Source: an uncultured Acetatifactor sp.
Lineage (GTDB): Bacteria > Bacillota > Clostridia > Lachnospirales > Lachnospiraceae
DNA: 36,410 nt
Assembly: GCA_910586775.1 (NCBI GenBank)
Contig: CAJUJN010000045.1
Coordinates: 1 to 36,410, forward strand
Reading direction: 5' to 3'
How positions within the stretch are numbered: the first letter of the stretch is position 1; each line of letters starts with the position of its first letter. Below the pieces are notes generated by a model that did no database searches, was not told the origin of the DNA, and saw only the letters and a program-made list of their open reading frames with translations. Positions 14,817 through 24,223 of the stretch are shown here, in pieces. A program made the translations under genes and the position numbers.

Positions 14817-16244
14817 TCAGTATGGCTCTGAAAACTGTTCCTGAAGCGGTCTGTTGATTTTCTTTCGGGTGATTTCTACAAGCCCAAGGGCTGTTATATC
14901 TACTACATTTGTAGGAATACTGTCTCTGGACACCAGTTCCTTCAGATATTGCAGGAGTTCCCGTTTATCACCGGGAAGCTGCATATTAATGAAATCCACG
15001 ATGATAATTCCGGATAAATTGCGCAGCCTCAGCTGACGGGCAACTTCCCCGGCAGCTTCCAGGTTGATATTCAGGTAGGTGTCCCGGGCATCTTTTCCCG
15101 ACTCGTATTTGCCGGAATTGACATCAATTACCGTCAGAGCCTCAGTAGGCTCAATGACCAGATAAGCCCCTGATTTCAGCCACACACGGCTTTCCAGAGC
15201 ATCTTCCAGCTTTTTGTCCACGGAATATAACCCCGAAAGTGACAGCATATCATCCTGATAGAACCGTATTTCCGGACACGTTCTTTTTCCTGTAAGGCAG
15301 TTTTCTTCTGAAGAATGAATTTTTTCCACAGATTCATCGGTTTTCCGTATTTTCTGTATCAGCCGTTCATAGATGTCACTCTGGTCCGTGACAATTTCCA
15401 GATTCTGAATGGTATCAAGCGATAAATGCCTGAAAACCATCTCCATCTCCGTATCCGCTTCTTTCAGGCAGGTAAAGCAGCTTCTATGCAGCGCGGAATG
15501 AAGTAATCCGATATATTGTGCCGACAGCGCATAAAAACGCTGCAGCAACTCTTCCGCACTCTCCGTCTCTTCCGTTTTGGTTCTGACGATGAGGCCGGTG
15601 AGCGGAAGCCTTCGGGATTCCGGCCAGATGATTCCCTCTGCCTTTCTGTTTTGACGTCCTGTCTCTGACAGTAAATTATTGCAGTTTTGAATCAGGCAGT
15701 CACAGCTTTCGTTCAGGTCAAACAGGGATTTTTCACGGAACAGCTTTCTGACAGCCGATTTCGTTTCTTTGGACAACCGGGAGGAATAGCCGACTTTCGT
15801 CTCACCCATTGTCAGAACAAAATAATCGTTTGCCAGTGAAATATTGGCAGTCACCGAAGCCCTTTTTCCCTTTTGGGCATCCCGCACTACCTGAACCAGG
15901 ATTTCATCTCCTTCCAGGAGCCTTCCGTCGGGGTTCCTGTTTAAAAGCCAGGGTGAAGCGGCATTTTTCAAAGGAAGAAAACAGATTTCACCCTTTCCGA
16001 TATCAACAAAACAGGCATCAATATTTTTAGCCAGGTTCTTCACTCTGCCTATGTAGACAGCACCGACTTTCCCGGGCTCCTTTGAGAAAAAAGAGGCTTC
16101 CGTAAGCCGCCCGTCCTGTATCAGGAGCGCGCAGTTTTTACCGCGATAAGAAGTAATCAACAGTCTGTTTTTATCTGTTTTTAATGATTCCACTTCCTCT
16201 TCCGTAAGGGATATGGAAGGCTTTGATGCAATATTTCGGCTCAT
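14817..16244 (-). CDS. rng: Ribonuclease G/E family protein, short form
   Basis: The 475-residue protein has an N-terminal S1-like segment (GAVYIGRVKNLAKNIDACFVDIGKGEICFLPL) followed by the RNase E/G catalytic region. The two metal-binding aspartates are Asp374 (LTVIDVNSG) and Asp417 (IIIVDFINM). The sequence stops soon after the conserved EITRKK, so the CPxC zinc-link of E. coli RNase E is absent. It processes or degrades structured RNA, including rRNA. ATG at 16244 is preferred because GAAAGGT lies about five bases upstream; two earlier in-frame ATGs (16280, 16268) lack such a site and come close to the DUF2344 stop. It is last in the radical SAM / amidohydrolase / DUF2344 / rng cluster. 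Confidence 0.9.
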   Translation of the reverse strand: MSRNIASKPSISLTEEEVESLKTDKNRLLITSYRGKNCALLIQDGRLTEASFFSKEPGKVGAVYIGRVKNLAKNIDACFVDIGKGEICFLPLKNAASPWLLNRNPDGRLLEGDEILVQVVRDAQKGKRASVTANISLANDYFVLTMGETKVGYSSRLSKETKSAVRKLFREKSLFDLNESCDCLIQNCNNLLSETGRQNRKAEGIIWPESRRLPLTGLIVRTKTEETESAEELLQRFYALSAQYIGLLHSALHRSCFTCLKEADTEMEMVFRHLSLDTIQNLEIVTDQSDIYERLIQKIRKTDESVEKIHSSEENCLTGKRTCPEIRFYQDDMLSLSGLYSVDKKLEDALESRVWLKSGAYLVIEPTEALTVIDVNSGKYESGKDARDTYLNINLEAAGEVARQLRLRNLSGIIIVDFINMQLPGDKRELLQYLKELVSRDSIPTNVVDITALGLVEITRKKINRPLQEQFSEPY

Positions 16245-16285
16245 GACATACCTTTCTTTGAGCTTCATTGATGATGCCAATAACT

Positions 16286-17005
16286 TCAGCTGTCAAAACC
16301 GATTTCATCCAAAGAAACCAGCTTTGAATCGCCTGCTGAAGAATGTTCTTCTTTCGTTTCCTGTCGGGCATATACATCCTCTCTGGTAATCAGCAACGCA
16401 TTTTCCTGCAGCTTTTCCCCGGTCTCCGTCAGAATGGCATCTACTACCTGAACAGGTTTGATATTGCCGCCGCTGGAGGCATCCACCAGCATATTCAGGA
16501 CGCCATTGTCATAGGTAAGCCGGTAAATGCCTTGTTTTAAGTCCATTTCCCGGGAGCCTTTTTTGGTCTCCTTTGTAACCAGAATCTGTTCTTTTGCCAG
16601 AAACTGCGGCAATATGGAGGCAATGTCTGTCACAGGCGCTCTTCCCTCCCGAAAACGCACCGTATAAGCAGCGGCAGCTACACTGGCCATGGCATTTTCG
16701 GCTTTCTCCGGAAGGATTTTGACGGAAGTAACTTCAATTCCGGGGACGCTTACCTGATTCAGCCTCTCCTGCACATCCTTACATGAAACAATGGAGTGCA
16801 CTTCAATGTCCATATATTCGCCGTTGCTGGTGATTCCGACTCCAAGCGGCGCCGCAAAAGCCATAATCTGGTGTGGGCTGAACCCCTGACTGTATGCCAC
16901 ATCAATACCGGCCCGCCGTATGGCTTTCTGGAAAAAACGCATGACATCCAGATGACCGATAAAACGGATGGGACCATATTTTTTGAATTTTATGCGAAGC
17001 TTCAT
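16286..17005 (-). CDS. TIGR03936 / DUF2344 radical SAM-associated protein
   Basis: The 239-residue protein begins MKLRIKFKKYGPIRFIGHLDVMRFFQKAIRRAGI and continues YSQGFSPHQIMAFAAPLGVGITSNGEYMDIEV, matching the DUF2344 family (TIGR03936). This protein is normally encoded beside, or fused to, the TIGR03960 radical SAM protein and beside RNase G; its role is unproven, with RNA modification often proposed. The start has AGGAGG four to five bases upstream (GCCTCCT on the plus strand) and a hairpin flush against it. Here an amidohydrolase gene separates it from its radical SAM partner. Confidence 0.92.
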   Translation of the reverse strand: MKLRIKFKKYGPIRFIGHLDVMRFFQKAIRRAGIDVAYSQGFSPHQIMAFAAPLGVGITSNGEYMDIEVHSIVSCKDVQERLNQVSVPGIEVTSVKILPEKAENAMASVAAAAYTVRFREGRAPVTDIASILPQFLAKEQILVTKETKKGSREMDLKQGIYRLTYDNGVLNMLVDASSGGNIKPVQVVDAILTETGEKLQENALLITREDVYARQETKEEHSSAGDSKLVSLDEIGFDS

Positions 17006-17016
17006 TTTCTGCCTCC

Positions 17017-17033
17017 TGTCCGTTCTGTCGGAC
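17017..17033 (-). promoter_or_regulatory. Hairpin flush against the DUF2344 ribosome binding site
   Basis: GTCCG (17018-17022) and CGGAC (17029-17033) form a stem around a six-base loop directly upstream of AGGAGG in the mRNA. The same arrangement with a related sequence precedes hisD (33616-33633). Confidence 0.5.
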
Positions 17034-17136
17034 GTATTTATTCGAAAGTATAAAACTGATAAACGTAGTTTCGGTAAAGAATCCTTCCCGCAAAAAATTC
17101 ATATTTGAGAATGGAACTCTTTTCTAAATCCCTTTT

Positions 17137-18477
17137 TCAGACGGCAGAATCAGTACTTTCATCATCTTCCGCATCATCACGAAGGTGGCTTCTGACATAT
17201 TTATCCAGTTCTGCCTCTACTTCCGGCATCTTTTTAATCTTTGGATTAGAAATAACGCTTCCTCTGGCAACTACCATACTGAGATTGCGCAGTACGGTTA
17301 AATCTACCAGTGGATTCTCTTCGGTCACAATGAAATCTGCACTTTTTCCAGTTTCAATACTGCCTGTCACATCCCCAAGGCCAAGAATCTCCGCATTCCG
17401 CTTAGTGGCGGTATACAGGGCATAGGCCTTGGACACACCGCAGCATTTATGAAAATACTGAACCTCACGCCACATATCGTAATGTGTGACAAACGGACAT
17501 CCCGTATCCGTTCCCAGTCCTACAGGAATTCCGTTTGCAAGGCATTGTTTTGCGCATTCAATGATGCCGTCAAAAACGATTTTTCCGTTAGAACGGCTCA
17601 TCTCGTCCACGCGGCTCACTGACGGGTCAAATAATGCATACGGCAGAGCCGGAGAAATCGTGGCTACATGGGCGGCACCCCTTTCCTTAAATAAACGTAT
17701 GATTTCCGCTGTGGGAGATGCTCCGTGCTCTATGGTGTCCACGCCGTTTTCCAGAGCAACCTGGACTCCCTCAGTGCTTTCCGCATGGGCGGCCACATGA
17801 TATCCCAACTTATGGGCTTCCTCGCAGGCGGCCTTTACCATGGCAGGAGGCATTTTCAGGACACCGGGCTCTCCCTTGACTGCGGCATCCAGAACGCCGC
17901 CTGTAATCATCAGTTTGATCAGGTCCGGCTTATCCCTGGAAATATTATGGACATACCGTACAGCCTCTTCTATGGTGCTTGCCTCATAAGCAAGGGAGCC
18001 GGCCATATGCCCTCCGGGTACGGAGATTGCCATATTGGCGGCAAGAATACGGGGGCCGGGTATTTTGCCGTAGCGAACCGTTTCTCGGATCCAGGTATCG
18101 TAATTCTCTATACCGCCTACACAGCGCAGGGTGGTGACACCGCTGAGAAGCTCCGTGTAGACATTTTTCTTATATATATGCTCCAGATATTTGCAGGTAA
18201 GCATGTTAGATGTAGCAAACTTTACCATTTTTCTTGCGTCTACAGCCTTTTTCTGGGGTTTGCCGTCTGACGGAATATGGACGTGCAGGTTGATCAGCCC
18301 GGGCATCAGATATCCGCCTTTCAGATCGAACACTTCACAGTCTTTGACATCCACTTCCCTCTCCGGAGCGACGGCAACTATCTTATCCTCTTCTGTTAAA
18401 ACAGCATATCCCGGCCGGGAAGCCATATTCTCGCTTCCATCCAGAAGCTGCATATTTATGAATGCCTTTTTCCTCAT
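17137..18477 (-). CDS. Amidohydrolase family protein (prolidase/imidazolonepropionase-like)
   Basis: The 446-residue protein is a TIM-barrel metallo-hydrolase. The first metal motif is His65-x-His67 (LINLHVHIPSDG). The conserved Lys of LIKLMITGG is a likely carboxylated ligand, and the later motifs are HVAAHAES, IEHGA and GLGTDTG. This pattern is found in Xaa-Pro dipeptidase/organic acid hydrolases of the amidohydrolase superfamily; the exact substrate cannot be told. There is no signal peptide, so it is cytoplasmic. AGAGGA lies about ten bases before the ATG. It sits between the radical SAM and DUF2344 genes, which is an unusual position. Repeat copy D lies just upstream. Confidence 0.85.
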   Translation of the reverse strand: MRKKAFINMQLLDGSENMASRPGYAVLTEEDKIVAVAPEREVDVKDCEVFDLKGGYLMPGLINLHVHIPSDGKPQKKAVDARKMVKFATSNMLTCKYLEHIYKKNVYTELLSGVTTLRCVGGIENYDTWIRETVRYGKIPGPRILAANMAISVPGGHMAGSLAYEASTIEEAVRYVHNISRDKPDLIKLMITGGVLDAAVKGEPGVLKMPPAMVKAACEEAHKLGYHVAAHAESTEGVQVALENGVDTIEHGASPTAEIIRLFKERGAAHVATISPALPYALFDPSVSRVDEMSRSNGKIVFDGIIECAKQCLANGIPVGLGTDTGCPFVTHYDMWREVQYFHKCCGVSKAYALYTATKRNAEILGLGDVTGSIETGKSADFIVTEENPLVDLTVLRNLSMVVARGSVISNPKIKKMPEVEAELDKYVRSHLRDDAEDDESTDSAV

Positions 18478-18520
18478 ATTTGATATTATCCTCTTTCCCT
18501 TTCATATAAACAAATCAAGT

Positions 18521-18614
18521 CATGGTCAAAAACATTTGCCAAACAAAATGTATAACGAATGAGCAACTCTGTAACATAAAACAAAAGTTGGCAAATGAAG
18601 GCGCTCATGAATAT
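18521..18614 (+). repeat. Palindromic repeat family, copy D
   Basis: About 94 bp: AACATTTGCCAA and AATGTATAACGAATGAGC on the left, GGCAAATG and GCGCTCATGAATATAA on the right. The left end has lost the TATACTC hexamer. Its right end overlaps the last codons and stop (18605-18607) of the radical SAM gene, so the element defines the C terminus of that protein. Confidence 0.75.
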
Positions 18615-20557
18615 AACACAGGCGATGATGAACAGCTGCCAGATTCCTTCCCGGGTTCAAAGCAAAGCCCGCCTCCAAACCTGGCGGCACCGCATCCCTG
18701 ACATTTTTCCTTACAGTTCTCCGAGATTTCTTCCCGCCGCGCCTTTTCCCATTCCCGTTTCAAAAACTCTTTGGTGACACCGCAATCAATAAAGTCCCAG
18801 GGCAGGATTTCATCCAGGGAGCGCTCCCTGTGGGTATAGAAGTCTGCCGACAAACCGCATTCTTCCAGTGTTTCCATCCATCTGTCATTGTCGTAATACT
18901 CTCCCCAGGCATCGTAAAAGCCGCCTTTTTCATAGACTTTGCGGATTACCTGACAGAGTCTCCTGTCCCCTCTGGCCAGTACGCCCTCCATTACGCTGGC
19001 GTCCGCCTCATGCCAGTTGTATTTAATGCTTTTCTGGTTCAGCTGCTCCGAAATGGCTTTGCGTGTCTGATATGCTTTCTCCAGAAAATCCTCTTTGGTG
19101 TACTGTGCCGCCCACTGAAAAGGCGTAAAGGGTTTGGGGACAAAGAAGGAAGTGCTGGCTACAATCTGAACCCGGCCGCCGTTTCGCTTTTCCTTTGGCA
19201 CCGTATCGAAATAAAGAGCGGCAATTTTGTTGCAAAGTTCTGCAATTCCCTGAATATCTTCGGGTGTTTCCGTAGGCAGTCCCAGCATAAAGTATAGCTT
19301 TACCCTGCTCCATCCGCCTTCAAAGGCAAGTCCCGCTCCTTTCAGGATATCATCTTCCGTCAATCCCTTATTGATGACATTCCTAAGTCTCTGGCTGCCA
19401 GCTTCAGGCGCGAAAGTCAGGCTGGATTTTTTCACATCCTGCACCTTGCTCATAACGTCCAGAGAAAAGGCATCAATACGCAGAGAAGGAAGTGATATAT
19501 TTACATGCTGCTTTCCGCACTCTTCTATCAGGAAACCCACCAGTTCCGGCAGTTTGGAATAATCGCTGGAACTTAAGGAACTCAGGGAGAGTTCTTCGTG
19601 CCCGGTATTTTTCAGGATTTCCAGCGCATATTTTTTCAGATCATCTATATCCCGTTCTCTCACGGGACGATACAGCTGCCCTGCCTGGCAGAACCGGCAT
19701 CCCCGGATACAGCCTCTCTGGATTTCCAGAACCCCTCTGTCCTGGGTGACCTTGATAAAGGGAACCACGGGCTTTGTGGGATAGCTGACCTGTGTCATAT
19801 CCATGACGATTTCCTTCCGGATTACAGCCGGTATGCCGTCCTCCAACGGGAAGAATCGTCGGATGGTACCGTCTTCCTTATATTCCACATCATAGAAACG
19901 CGGTACATACAATCCCGGCAGCTTCGCTGCACGGCGCAGAAATTCCAACCGTCCCAGTTTCTGTTCGCGGCATTCCTCATAAAGAGTAAAAAGCTCACGG
20001 TACCTCGTCTCTCCTTCTCCGATATAAAATATATCAAAGAAGTCCGCCAGCGGCTCCGGATTGTAGGTACAGGGGCCGCCGCCTATGACAATGGGACAAT
20101 CTTCTCCTCGTTCGGCTGCCAGAAGCGGAATCTGAGCCAGGTCCAGAACCTGCAGAATATTGGTATAGCACATTTCGTACTGAATGGTAATTCCCAGAAA
20201 ATCAAAGTCCCGGACCGGGTCCTGGGATTCCAGCGCAAACAGCGGTATGTGTTCCCTTCTCATGACAGCGTCCAGGTCTACCCAGGGTGAATAAACCCTC
20301 TCGCACCATACATCATCCATGGCATTGAAGGAGTCATACAAAATCTGCAGACCCAGATGGGACATGCCGATTTCATAGACGTCGGGAAAGCAGAATGCAA
20401 AACGGATATTTACTTTTGCAGGGTCTTTTATAACTGCGTTGTATTCACCACCTATATAACGGACAGGCTTTTCTATGCTCATCAGAATATCATCATTCAG
20501 GGCCAGCTTTCTCTCGGAAAATCCCTTTGCCTGAATTGCATCACATAATTCTTCCAT
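18605..20557 (-). CDS. TIGR03960-family B12-binding-like radical SAM protein
   Basis: The 650-residue protein has an N-terminal region with B12-binding-like features (VNIRFAFCFPDVYEIGMSHLGLQILY; IVIGGGPCTYNPEPLADFFD) and a radical SAM core with the CxxxCxxC cluster motif at Cys283, Cys287 and Cys290 (RGCIRGCRFCQAGQ). A C-terminal domain rich in conserved Trp and Tyr follows. The family is widespread in Firmicutes, always near DUF2344 and rng; function is unproven. ATG at 20557 is chosen because GAGAGGAG lies 7 nt upstream; an in-frame ATG at 20602 is inside the promoter region. The last residues (PVLYS) and stop codon lie in repeat copy D. Confidence 0.93.
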   Translation of the reverse strand: MEELCDAIQAKGFSERKLALNDDILMSIEKPVRYIGGEYNAVIKDPAKVNIRFAFCFPDVYEIGMSHLGLQILYDSFNAMDDVWCERVYSPWVDLDAVMRREHIPLFALESQDPVRDFDFLGITIQYEMCYTNILQVLDLAQIPLLAAERGEDCPIVIGGGPCTYNPEPLADFFDIFYIGEGETRYRELFTLYEECREQKLGRLEFLRRAAKLPGLYVPRFYDVEYKEDGTIRRFFPLEDGIPAVIRKEIVMDMTQVSYPTKPVVPFIKVTQDRGVLEIQRGCIRGCRFCQAGQLYRPVRERDIDDLKKYALEILKNTGHEELSLSSLSSSDYSKLPELVGFLIEECGKQHVNISLPSLRIDAFSLDVMSKVQDVKKSSLTFAPEAGSQRLRNVINKGLTEDDILKGAGLAFEGGWSRVKLYFMLGLPTETPEDIQGIAELCNKIAALYFDTVPKEKRNGGRVQIVASTSFFVPKPFTPFQWAAQYTKEDFLEKAYQTRKAISEQLNQKSIKYNWHEADASVMEGVLARGDRRLCQVIRKVYEKGGFYDAWGEYYDNDRWMETLEECGLSADFYTHRERSLDEILPWDFIDCGVTKEFLKREWEKARREEISENCKEKCQGCGAARFGGGLCFEPGKESGSCSSSPVLYS

Positions 20558-20583
20558 GAAAATTCTCCTCTCAGGTTTCAATA

Positions 20584-20618
20584 TTATACTCGTATCATAC
20601 AATTTTCAAGTATAATGT
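20584..20618 (-). promoter_or_regulatory. Candidate promoter for the radical SAM gene
   Basis: On the minus strand TTGAAA is followed, after about 15 nt, by a perfect TATAAT (plus-strand ATTATA at 20583-20588). The spacer is shorter than ideal. TTATACT and AGTATAA also form an inverted pair here, which recalls the ends of the palindromic repeat family. Confidence 0.4.
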
Positions 20619-20643
20619 TTGGACCGCACATAAATATGTTGTC

Positions 20644-21912
20644 TTATTTGCCCTGCCCGCATGCCTCTTTCATCCGCTTTACGTCCGTGCCTGTCATCTC
20701 TTGCCCTGAATATCTGGCCCGTTCGTACAGAGCCGACATTCCCCTGGTCTCCAACTTCCGCTCCCACTCTTTGGCGGTATAGATACCCATACGGTTCCTG
20801 TCCTCTTCCGAAAGCAGCGGCGCGGAAGCCAGAAGTTTCTTTTTATACAGCTTACGGATTCGCTCATGAGGGGACAGTGCGCTGAACAGGCTCTGCCGTT
20901 TCCGCTCCGTATTGTGCTCCAACTCACATTTCTCTCTGAAATCACAGGCCTCTTCCTCGTCCACAGCATGTTCCTTTTGTAACCGGAAATTCAGATATTG
21001 CCGAATCAACTGAAACAGCTTTACCAGAGACAGAACCGCGAGTGCACAGATGACGACGGCTAAAATCACCATGGCCAGGTACTCCAATACTCTCCATAAC
21101 CAAAAAGGTCCTGTCGCTTCCGGCAGAGTCATTTCCTCCATACTATCGCCCTGCTCTTCAAGGATTGGTATCTCGATTTCTTCTGTCGGTTCCTCCCCTT
21201 TTCCGGAAAGCAGAAATCGCAGGAAACGGAACAGAAGCGCCCTGACAGGCTGCAAAATTCCTGAAAGCCATGCAAACTGGGAACTGAGCAATAAAATTCC
21301 TGTTCCCAGCAGCGTATACAGCAGCACAAGTCCCATTCCGGAATGAAACATCTCTGCTGCCGGAAGAAAACCGGCACTGCTTTCGTTTACGGAGAGAAAA
21401 TCCAGATAATGTTCCACATAATAACTGATAAAATACAGAGCAATTGCTGCAGTCAGGGCGATAATATAGTAATTATCCCAGTCCTTAATCTCAAGATAAC
21501 GGACAAAAAAGGCGGAAAACGCCGCTATCCCTACGCCTGCTGGCAGATGCAGGCCATAGGAGAACACTTCGGCATGCTTCAGCCGCAAAGTGTGGGAATA
21601 CAGCAGATATCCCAGTGTGCATAGAACACAGACCGCCTTTCCTGCCGGAAAAGACACCGGTATCAACAGAGAAAGCGCCGCTGCTGCCAGATGCAGCAGC
21701 ACAAATGGAATCAGACGGGAAACCGTACGTCTGATGAGGAAAAAGAAAAGAGGAAACAGGCTGCACAGCCCCCAGGCCAAAAGCATGGTGTCCCCCTCGC
21801 CTGCCAGATACCTGGAGGCTCCTGCCACAGCCAGCGCCAACGGAAAAAGCATCCAGTGATTCATCTGTTCCGTCAGAATTTCATTTACAAATCGGATTTT
21901 ACCAATATTCAT
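20644..21912 (-). CDS. Membrane protein of the MoxR-DUF58 cluster, DUF4129-like C terminus
   Basis: The 422-residue protein has about six hydrophobic helices in the first 210 residues, then an acidic loop (GKGEEPTEEIEIPILEEQGDSMEE), another helix (YLAMVILAVVICALAVLSLVKLF) and a cytoplasmic C-terminal domain with RIRKLYKKKLLASAPLLSEEDRNRMGIYTAKEWE. This layout resembles the membrane protein with a DUF4129-like domain that follows DUF58 in MoxR operons; transglutaminase residues are absent. Function unknown. ATG at 21912 has AGGAG six bases upstream; the upstream in-frame ATG at 21945 lacks a site. It is third in moxR-DUF58-this. Confidence 0.7.
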   Translation of the reverse strand: MNIGKIRFVNEILTEQMNHWMLFPLALAVAGASRYLAGEGDTMLLAWGLCSLFPLFFFLIRRTVSRLIPFVLLHLAAAALSLLIPVSFPAGKAVCVLCTLGYLLYSHTLRLKHAEVFSYGLHLPAGVGIAAFSAFFVRYLEIKDWDNYYIIALTAAIALYFISYYVEHYLDFLSVNESSAGFLPAAEMFHSGMGLVLLYTLLGTGILLLSSQFAWLSGILQPVRALLFRFLRFLLSGKGEEPTEEIEIPILEEQGDSMEEMTLPEATGPFWLWRVLEYLAMVILAVVICALAVLSLVKLFQLIRQYLNFRLQKEHAVDEEEACDFREKCELEHNTERKRQSLFSALSPHERIRKLYKKKLLASAPLLSEEDRNRMGIYTAKEWERKLETRGMSALYERARYSGQEMTGTDVKRMKEACGQGK

Positions 21913-21994
21913 ATTATACTCCTGCTCTTTTTGGTGAGCATTCATTCAAAGGTTTAAAAACATGCGTTTTAGGGTGCACTCGAATATCCCTCAT

Positions 21995-23116
21995 TTATTC
22001 CTCAAAGTAAATGACATCAATAAAGCGCTCCAGAGCAGGCGGCAGTTCCGGCTTCCTGCCGGAGGAAGGATAAAACCATACAAAAGGGTTTCCGGAAGCC
22101 TGATACTTTGTCAGAAGCCCCACGAAATCATCATATTGATTGGGCGAAACAAAGTACGTAAATGTTCCCTGCGCCTTCCGGAATAATAATTCCTCAAAAT
22201 GACTTCCGAAATCTGCCGCAGGCTGTGCGGTATCAATTCTGGCCAGTCCCCGGTAAATGGTATCCATCTGCCCCTGTCCTGCTTTTGGATGAATGGACAG
22301 CGGATTGCGGGTCACGATATCCACGCCGTTTCCGTAGCAGGAAACCTGAATCCCCTGCCGCAGAAACATCTGACACAGAGAAGCAACAATGCGCAGCGTC
22401 ATCTCCACGGCGGCTTCTTTCTTCAGAATATTGTCATCCTGTATATTGAAGAAAATCCGGATGCTTTTCAGGGATGTATAATTCTTCTGGTTTACCTTGA
22501 GGTCACCGGTTCTGGCGGTGGCCTTCCAGTTGATGCTCCGCATGTCATCATAGGGCTGATACTCGCGGATACCCCGGTATTCGAAGGGGTCTTCCAACAG
22601 ATGGCGCCTGGAAAGCATCTCTCCGTTCATCCGGATCAGGGACTGACGCAGGCGGGCGGCATCATAAGGCCTGGGGTACACATAAAACTCTGTTTTCACT
22701 TCCTTGTCCGCCACCATCTGACCCAGGAAAAAAAGGTCGGACGCCACCAGGCTGACTTCGTCTATGGTATAATATCCCCGTCTCCTGCCCCGGAATTTCA
22801 GTGTACGTGTCACGCGCTCACCGCCGCCTATGCGGAAGATATCATTGCGGTAATACTGGTCTGTAGTACGGGAGCCCTTTTCGTTTCCAAAGTCCAGATG
22901 CCTGTCAGTCTTGAACTTCACTTTCAGCATGGACAGGGGAAGCCTTTTTTTATTTTCGATGATTTCTTTCAGTTCGCCCTGTTCTCCTTCAAAAATGGGC
23001 TCTTTTCCAAAACTGACGGAGACATACAGGGACTTTTGCCAAAGCTTCTCATAAATGCGCTTCTGCACCACAAGAAGGAGGAAGCCGATGAGGCCGATAC
23101 CCAATATTTTAATCAT
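21995..23116 (-). CDS. DUF58 domain protein
   Basis: The 373-residue protein has an N-terminal membrane helix (ILGIGLIGFLLLVV, about 3-17), a beta-rich middle (LKVKFKTDRHLDF), and the DUF58 signature FEYRGIREYQPYDDMRSINWKATARTG (about 178-204), followed by a von Willebrand A-like fold. DUF58 proteins are partners of MoxR AAA ATPases, thought to act in assembly or folding at the envelope. Its start overlaps the moxR stop by four bases, so the two are coupled. Confidence 0.9.
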   Translation of the reverse strand: MIKILGIGLIGFLLLVVQKRIYEKLWQKSLYVSVSFGKEPIFEGEQGELKEIIENKKRLPLSMLKVKFKTDRHLDFGNEKGSRTTDQYYRNDIFRIGGGERVTRTLKFRGRRRGYYTIDEVSLVASDLFFLGQMVADKEVKTEFYVYPRPYDAARLRQSLIRMNGEMLSRRHLLEDPFEYRGIREYQPYDDMRSINWKATARTGDLKVNQKNYTSLKSIRIFFNIQDDNILKKEAAVEMTLRIVASLCQMFLRQGIQVSCYGNGVDIVTRNPLSIHPKAGQGQMDTIYRGLARIDTAQPAADFGSHFEELLFRKAQGTFTYFVSPNQYDDFVGLLTKYQASGNPFVWFYPSSGRKPELPPALERFIDVIYFEE

Positions 23117-24063
23117 TTCCGAAACTCCTCAGTGGGAACAGGTGTGGAGGCAAGGATAGCTTCCACCCGCTTTACGGTACCTTCCGTGCCGCCGGCACCG
23201 TATTCCAATACGATTCTGTGAGCCAGTACGGGCACCGCCAGTGCCTTGATATCGTCCGGTGTACAATAATCCCGCCCTTCTAACCATGCGTAGGCTTTTG
23301 CGCAACGCAGAAGGGCCAGATTGCCTCTGGGGCTGACACCCAGCAGGATTTCATCTCCTTTTCTGGTTGCTTCCACGATATCCACCATATATTCCCTCAC
23401 GCAGGGATGCACGAATACGCTGGCTGCTTCCAGTCTTGCCTTTGCCAGGTCTTCCAGCGTCAGGACGCTTTCCAGTTCTGCCAGGGGCTCTTTGTCCATA
23501 TATTTCTCCAGAATGGCAAGTTCCTCCGCTCTGTCAGGCAGCCCCATGGAAAGCCGCATCATGAAACGGTCCATCTGGGCCTCGGGCAGCGGGAAAGTGC
23601 CTGTGGTCTCCACGGGATTCTGGGTGGCTATGACAAAGAAAGGCTTTCCGGGTACATAGCTTTCGCCGTCGATTGTCACCTGCCGCTCTTCCATACATTC
23701 CAGAAGGCCCGCCTGAGTTCTGGGTGTGGCACGGTTGATTTCATCCGCCAACAGTATATTGGTAAATACAGGGCCCCTGCGCAGTATAAATTCATTTTTC
23801 TGCCTGTCGAATATGTTCAGGCCGGTGATATCGCTGGGCAGCAGGTCAGGAGTAAACTGGATTCTGGAGAAGTCGGCGCTGATGCTTTTGGCCAGGGTCT
23901 TAGCCAGTTTTGTCTTGCCTGTTCCGGGCACATCCTCCAGTAGTACATGGCCGTCAGCCAGCAGCGCTGTCAGCAGTAATCTGACGGTCTGTTCTTTTCC
24001 TATGATTACATTTGCAATGTTGGAGAATATTTTTTCGCCCAACAGCTTTCCATTATTTTCCAT
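23113..24063 (-). CDS. MoxR family AAA+ ATPase
   Basis: The 316-residue protein has Walker A GTGKTK (47-52), Walker B ILLADEINRA with Asp107-Glu108, sensor region VIATQNPVETTGTFPLPEAQMDRFMM, and the C-terminal lid with SPRGNLALLRCAKAYA. This is the RavA/MoxR type, acting as a chaperone-like ATPase for partner proteins, here presumably the DUF58 protein downstream. It opens the three-gene cluster and diverges from the small TM protein at 24224; the 160-bp gap should hold both promoters. Confidence 0.94.
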   Translation of the reverse strand: MENNGKLLGEKIFSNIANVIIGKEQTVRLLLTALLADGHVLLEDVPGTGKTKLAKTLAKSISADFSRIQFTPDLLPSDITGLNIFDRQKNEFILRRGPVFTNILLADEINRATPRTQAGLLECMEERQVTIDGESYVPGKPFFVIATQNPVETTGTFPLPEAQMDRFMMRLSMGLPDRAEELAILEKYMDKEPLAELESVLTLEDLAKARLEAASVFVHPCVREYMVDIVEATRKGDEILLGVSPRGNLALLRCAKAYAWLEGRDYCTPDDIKALAVPVLAHRIVLEYGAGGTEGTVKRVEAILASTPVPTEEFRK

Positions 24064-24223
24064 GATTTGCTTTCCTCTTTTCTATCGGGGAGCGAGCCCC
24101 CTGACGTTTCTCTGTCCTGGTCTGTGCCCGGATAACTCCATGAACTTCTTTCATTCTATCATAATTTGGCGTCAAATGCCATATTTTTAAATAAGCTTCC
24201 GAAAGACTTTTGAGGTAATTTCA

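Noticed and set aside
22199..23221. A 340-codon frame on the plus strand
   Set aside because: It is antisense to the DUF58 gene and the end of moxR.
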